Shown here one piece after another: positions 28,021-30,427 of a DNA stretch of 30,427 bases (the stretch's first letter is position 1; every line of letters starts with the position of its first letter). This DNA comes from Nymphaea colorata (taxonomy: Eukaryota; Streptophyta; Magnoliopsida; Nymphaeales; Nymphaeaceae): positions 12,777,427 through 12,807,853 of the forward strand of contig NC_045147.1 of assembly GCF_008831285.2 (NCBI RefSeq), given 5' to 3'. The notes below the pieces were generated by a model. The model saw only the letters and a program-made list of their open reading frames with translations, made no database searches and had not been told where the DNA came from. The translations under genes were made by a program, and so were the position numbers.

Positions 28021-30427
28021 AGTGGTGGAGCAAGAAATTTTTGGCTATGGGGCACTAGTACATAGTATGTGAAGAAAGTTTCAAACTAAAATATATTTTA
28101 TTTTAAAAATAAAGCAAATAATCATAGTTATGAAAATTTTTTCAAACTTACACCATGATAAACGTCAAACAAGTACAGAGAACATGATTCTCAAATGTAT
28201 CTTTTTTTCAATAGCCAAGCATATTAGGCCATACCATAAATTAGGTTGCAATAGTAACTCATCTAAGATGGCAAAGCACAACCAAGTAGTTGCAAAATGA
28301 AATAAATTTTATATCTCCTAATAGCACTTGTAGTCTACCTATAAGGGCCAAAACTATGTTATGGTAATGGTAGATAAAAGTTTTTGTTATATTAAAAAAA
28401 GAAAAAAGAGAGACAGATTTAGCAACAAAAATTAGCATCATGCAACTAAAGCCCTATCAAGATTGCATTTCAGAAGTGTCAAATGAACAAGCATAATATA
28501 AATTTAGAAAGCAAACCTCAAATTCTGCAGGCTTTGAAAACTTATTGCTATCAGTGTTCAACCCATATGGCCATACAAAAGATGTAGCATTGGTTTGCCA
28601 GGTATCCAATAATGATTTTTCAGTACTGGACCAATTTCAACAGCATAGCAGACTAAACTTACCATATGTCTTTCCTGCATTAGAATAATAGTTATAGTCA
28701 ACAATCTTAGGCAATATCCATACACAAGATTAGAGACATGACAGAAGAAAAAGTGGTCATTACAATTATACAACGTAACAGTATAAACACATTAGAAACC
28801 TTCATATATTCAACATATACAAACACAACAACATATAATAGTATATATAACATGATATACTAATAGGCTAACAACACAATTGCATTTATACAACTTGTAT
28901 AACTCTTCTAATGTTTATCATGTGTACATAGCATTTATAACATAATTAACTGCATGTATACATAAAACAGAAAAATATTGTAAAACGGAAAACAATCATC
29001 AAGAAATCAGCTAAGGTGACTATGTTCATTTAATTCTAACAAGTGATGAAATTTAGAAAGCATTAAAGCAATTAAATTAAAATACAAACTTTTTACGACT
29101 ATCTGTAACCTCTGATGGGCTCGATTCAATCAAAACAAGGCTGGATTTCATCCAATCTGGCTACTGTTGCAATCTATATGTTGCAAATTTATATATAACC
29201 CCTTAACAAATTTGAGAATATGTATCTATAAACATCATACATTCCATAACGAATCAATTATCTATCATATGCAGACTATGCAATGCAACACAATAAACAT
29301 TAATACCAAACTGCAAATAGCAAAGCTCTCATTCTTCCTTGCAATAAGAAAACAATACCCATCATAGGTTTCCATTCCAAAGGCTACCCACAGATTGTAT
29401 AACACAGAAAGAATAGGAAACTCTCTTGTTCATGGTACGAACATCAATAATGGTTCACTGGGCAACCATCGTCTTTTCACCACAACCAACAAATTGACTA
29501 ACTCAATTAGCACAAAAAATCAGAAACGTCTCACATGGCAAGTGTTACAGATAAAGACAACAACAAATAGAAGGGAGAAGCAACAACCAACAGGACAAAA
29601 CAACACACTGAAGTAATTTAACCAATGCTAAATAAATGTTGAAGAACGAGCAGGAGAAAGGTGATCCAGTGTTGCCTCAATACCTTCAGAAATGGAATCT
29701 CCATGAGTGCCCACAGAGAAACAACAAAAGGGGAGTGACGACGAAGGAGGAGGAGAAGAAGAAGGGTGGTGCCTACAATGATGTATCAATGTGTCATATG
29801 CAGTAAAACAGCATGATAACAGCAAAATAGAAATGAGAAAAATGTAATGAATCCACATTACACAATGATGTAAAAACATCAAAACACAAAAATGAGAACA
29901 ATGAATGTACGATCAGTGACAATAAAATAGAACAGTCATTAGAAAACACCACAAGATTCAACAAACAGAAGCCAAACTCCTCCATCCACCCGAATATGAA
30001 CTCATTTGGAAGCCACAAAAAAGACAAAAGCAATAAAAAAAATGAGGGAGAAGATCGTAACCGGGAGTTCGGAACAAAGGTCACCACAACACCAAATGCG
30101 CAGGCGAAAATATCAAACCAAGAGGCATGAGGCAAAAGCGTTGAAAAAGGGGAAAAAAATGAAAACCCAACAAAAGAAGAAAGGATTCAAGAAGAAGAAG
30201 AAGAATAAGAAGCACCTGCCGCCCATCGCCCAGTCGCCTATCGGCTGCTGGCTGCCCGCTGCCGGCCTTAATCCCTTGGCTGTTGCCTTTCGTCGCTTTG
30301 CCCCTTTAGCCTTCCCCTTTCTGGTGAATTTGGGAGCAATGGGTGGGAAAAAAATTGCGACTGCTTTAAGTTTTCTAGAGCTGGATCACTGTTGATTGTG
30401 GAGCCCGACCCGATCCATTTCTGGCAT
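28021..30427. other. AT-rich terminal stretch without a supportable gene
   Basis: No recognised protein. On the minus strand a frame at about 28640-28525 (containing NATSFVWPYGLNTDSNKFS) and one at about 29770-29640 (THGDSISEGIEATLDHL) look exon-like. The first is followed by a possible 5' splice site (GAGGTTTGC). They may belong to one decayed or intron-rich minus-strand gene, but neither has a nameable domain. The plus-strand frame at 30006-30395 is Lys-rich low complexity, with AAG repeats at about 30190-30210. Positions 30210-30330 are GC-rich. A gene start could lie beyond the window edge. Confidence 0.3.

Noticed and set aside
30006-30395. Lys-rich 129-codon frame as a nucleolar-type protein
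   Set aside because: The basic composition comes from AAG/AAA low-complexity DNA, and the C-terminal half has no recognisable domain.

Overview
The window looks like nuclear DNA of a flowering plant. It is AT-rich and full of (TA)n and (GA)n microsatellites, Ty1/copia debris, MITE-like elements and an endogenous pararetrovirus. It has one compact, GC-rich, intronless plant cytochrome P450 gene. I cannot name the species.

Layout. Positions 1-7000 hold no intact gene. They contain a broken LRR receptor-kinase fragment on the minus strand (about 1195-1508), two copies of a Ulp1-protease-like fragment (1811-1992 and 4491-4705), a 38-bp and a 162-bp tandem repeat (2395-3318), and a copia Gag fragment (5125-5390). 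The only clearly intact host gene is a CYP89A-type P450 at 7299-8804 on the plus strand, behind a leader with several short upstream ORFs. Positions 8805-13260 are intergenic, with a probable hAT-like MITE (9648-10415) and low-complexity tracts. An 812-bp foldback element lies at 13261-14072. It abuts the LTR end of a broken minus-strand copia element (14074-15230). Positions 15231-18760 are AT-rich and LTR-like, without a recognisable gene.

The most interesting part is 18760-24992, a rearranged endogenous Caulimoviridae insertion, mostly on the minus strand. Read on the minus strand it runs: leader, ORF1 (virion-associated-protein-like), movement protein, coat protein with a CCHC zinc knuckle, an unassigned coiled-coil ORF4, a perfect initiator-tRNA-Met primer-binding site, and then the same leader again. 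Leader to leader is one turn of a circle of only about 5.2 kb. That turn contains no protease, reverse transcriptase or RNase H. It is either a deleted genome or an RT-less component that depended on a helper. A second primer-binding site, with its own TATA box and a TGTAGC repeat array, lies inverted next to it.

Positions 25000-30427 hold a GC-rich island of unknown nature, an unrecognised ORF (26053-26415) and two copia pieces joined in opposite orientation at about 27742. A long AT-rich tail has only weak exon-like signals. All family calls come from reading the sequence and its translations; no database search was made.
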